From positions 7,842,048 to 7,906,047 of the forward strand of contig OY741267.1 of NCBI GenBank assembly GCA_963514095.1: 64,000 nt of DNA. The letters run 5' to 3'. Origin of the DNA: Eutrigla gurnardus. Lineage: Eukaryota; Chordata; Actinopteri; Perciformes; Triglidae. The notes under the pieces were generated by a model that was not told the DNA's origin, searched no databases, and was given only the letters and a program-made list of their open reading frames with translations. Positions 62,881 to 64,000 of this stretch are shown one piece after another. The position numbers and the translations under genes were made by a program. Numbering within the stretch: position 1 is the stretch's first letter; each line of letters begins with the position of its first letter.

Positions 62881-63311
62881 CACAACATGAAGCATCATGA
62901 CAAAAACTCAGGATGAAGAACTGAATATAAGAAAGATTATTTTTAAATTTACACTATAAATAAAATGTAAATTAGAAAATTAACTCAACAGTTGAGGTAT
63001 TGGGGTGTTTAAGCGCTGATTCTCTGAATGAGTACATTGATGATTCTGATTAATCTCTGGCAGCTGGTGTATTTGTTATTATTTTAACTGTAAGGATTAA
63101 AACAATCTTTCATAAAAACTCTGAACTCGAAATTCTCTTGTTATCTCATGGATAACAATGAAAGTGCAGCATCATACAGATTAGACAAAAAAGATTGACA
63201 TTTAGAGATACAAGGGTTTCACTGACAAATAATTATTCAGTATGTTTCATATTAATAATAATATTCTAATTCCCCATGGCCATAATATTTTAGATCTATA
63301 TCACTACTTAC

Positions 63312-63347
63312 TGGGTTCCACTTCCAAAGATCACCTCATATCCAGCA
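63312..63347 (-). pseudogene. TRAJ: TRAJ relic with two deletions removing the RSS and the 3' framework
   Basis: It keeps GYEVIFGSGT and a GTAAGT donor, but 17 bases between GGAACC and the donor are gone, and the whole heptamer and spacer are deleted (CAGCAT joins directly to AAACTCAG). The flanks match those of the J at 58917. Confidence 0.78.
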
Positions 63348-63501
63348 TAAACTCAGTGACAAACTGAAGCTGGCTTCATTTATATGTTATATGTTTTAAC
63401 ATTTGATGTAACAGATTGTGAATATTAGGCATAATTGCTTTTGTGTTTATAAAACATTATTATTGTTATTGAAATAATATTTAATCAATATAAGTACTTA
63501 C

Positions 63502-63561
63502 TGGGTTCAATGTTTAATCTGGTTCCACCTCCAAAGATGAGTTGATTTGCACCTCCAGTCA
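63502..63561 (-). CDS. TRAJ: TRAJ segment TGGANQLIFGGGTRLNIEP
   Basis: A 60-nt J with F-G-G-G-T, GTAAGT donor, heptamer CACAACG on plus (63562-63568), spacer TGAAGTATGATA and nonamer GCACAAACT (63581-63589). It looks usable. Confidence 0.88.
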
Positions 63562-63807
63562 CACAACGTGAAGTATGATAGCACAAACTAAGAAGAGTGA
63601 TTTACTGAACAAAACTTCACTTTTACATTTGAGACTAAAAAACATTCAGTGTACTGTAGAGATAATGAACAGTGTTTTAGTGTTGATACCTTTGATTATT
63701 ATGATCAAACTGCATCCATGACAGCTGAATAAAGTGTTTTTTATATCATCTGTGAATAAAGTTTTTGCTTCAAATAAATAATATTGATAATCTATATCAG
63801 TACTCAC

Positions 63808-63870
63808 TGGGTTCGATGTTTAATCTGGTTCCACTTCCAAAGATGATTTTATATGCACCTCCAGTATTCA
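63808..63870 (-). CDS. TRAJ: TRAJ segment NTGGAYKIIFGSGTRLNIEP
   Basis: A 63-nt J with F-G-S-G-T, GTGAGT donor, heptamer CACAACA on plus (63871-63877), spacer TGAAGCACCATA and nonamer ACGCAAACT (63890-63898). It is the most upstream J in the window; the array probably continues beyond 64 kb. Confidence 0.9.
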
Positions 63871-64000
63871 CACAACATGAAGCACCATAACGCAAACTTA
63901 GCAGAGTGATGGTTATGTTCATGAAAACGATTTTAAAGATTTGTTTTCACTAAATGTTATTGAACTACTTCTTAGATTCTAAAGCTTTTAATTGTGGTTT

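Noticed and set aside
1..64000. CRISPR array, prokaryotic operon or phage system
   Set aside because: The direct repeats found are microsatellites, minisatellites, LTRs or gene duplicates; intron-exon structure and retroelements show vertebrate DNA.

Overview
The window is vertebrate DNA, almost certainly from a percomorph-like teleost fish: it carries T-cell receptor alpha J and C gene pieces with teleost-style sequence, tRNA-derived SINEs, L2, R4/Rex6, Tx1/L1, BEL/Pao, Ty1/copia and hAT elements, and many TA, CA and TATC microsatellites. No bacterial features, CRISPR array or rRNA genes are seen. Everything was read by eye; family names of repeats are judged from motifs and not from a database.

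Region 1 (1-38.3 kb) is a transposon graveyard with at least four visible nesting levels. A non-LTR ORF open to the window edge lies at 1-1966 (-). A hAT element (3406-10175) with a perfect 8-bp target duplication contains a complete Ty1/copia element (5078-9996) with a perfect 5-bp duplication and LTRs that look identical. An R4/Rex6-like LINE (11762-14516, -) sits in a TA repeat. A damaged L2-like LINE (about 16225-21452, -) splits another L2-like LINE (15341-16224 and 21453-21830, +). A second hAT relic follows (22063-23156). A decayed BEL/Pao element (28.6-38.3 kb, -) is split by a Tx1/L1-type LINE (31153-35692, +) with an 18-bp target duplication; that LINE itself carries a near-perfect palindrome and a SINE.

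Region 2 (38.3-42.3 kb) has a DNA element with GGGGTCAA/TTGACCCC ends, a tRNA-derived SINE and no recognised gene. It lies 3' of the receptor gene, where mammals keep the alpha enhancer, but I cannot identify one.

Region 3 (42.35-64 kb, - strand) is the 3' part of a TRA locus. The constant gene TRAC has four exons: 45530-45327 (Ig-like domain), 44233-44192 (connecting peptide with cysteine), 44099-43992 (transmembrane, with the conserved Arg and Lys) and an exon from 42585 that supplies the last two bases of the stop codon and the 3' UTR. Upstream of it in transcription (higher coordinates) I find 31 TRAJ segments or relics between 46.79 and 63.87 kb: about 16 look usable, 7 are open but have an altered F-G-x-G motif or heptamer, and 8 are pseudogenes or relics. 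Most have a heptamer, 12-bp spacer and nonamer on the V-facing side and a splice donor on the C-facing side. The array grew by block duplication, and several duplicated pairs have decayed on one side only. V, D and delta genes are not in the window and the J array continues past 64 kb.
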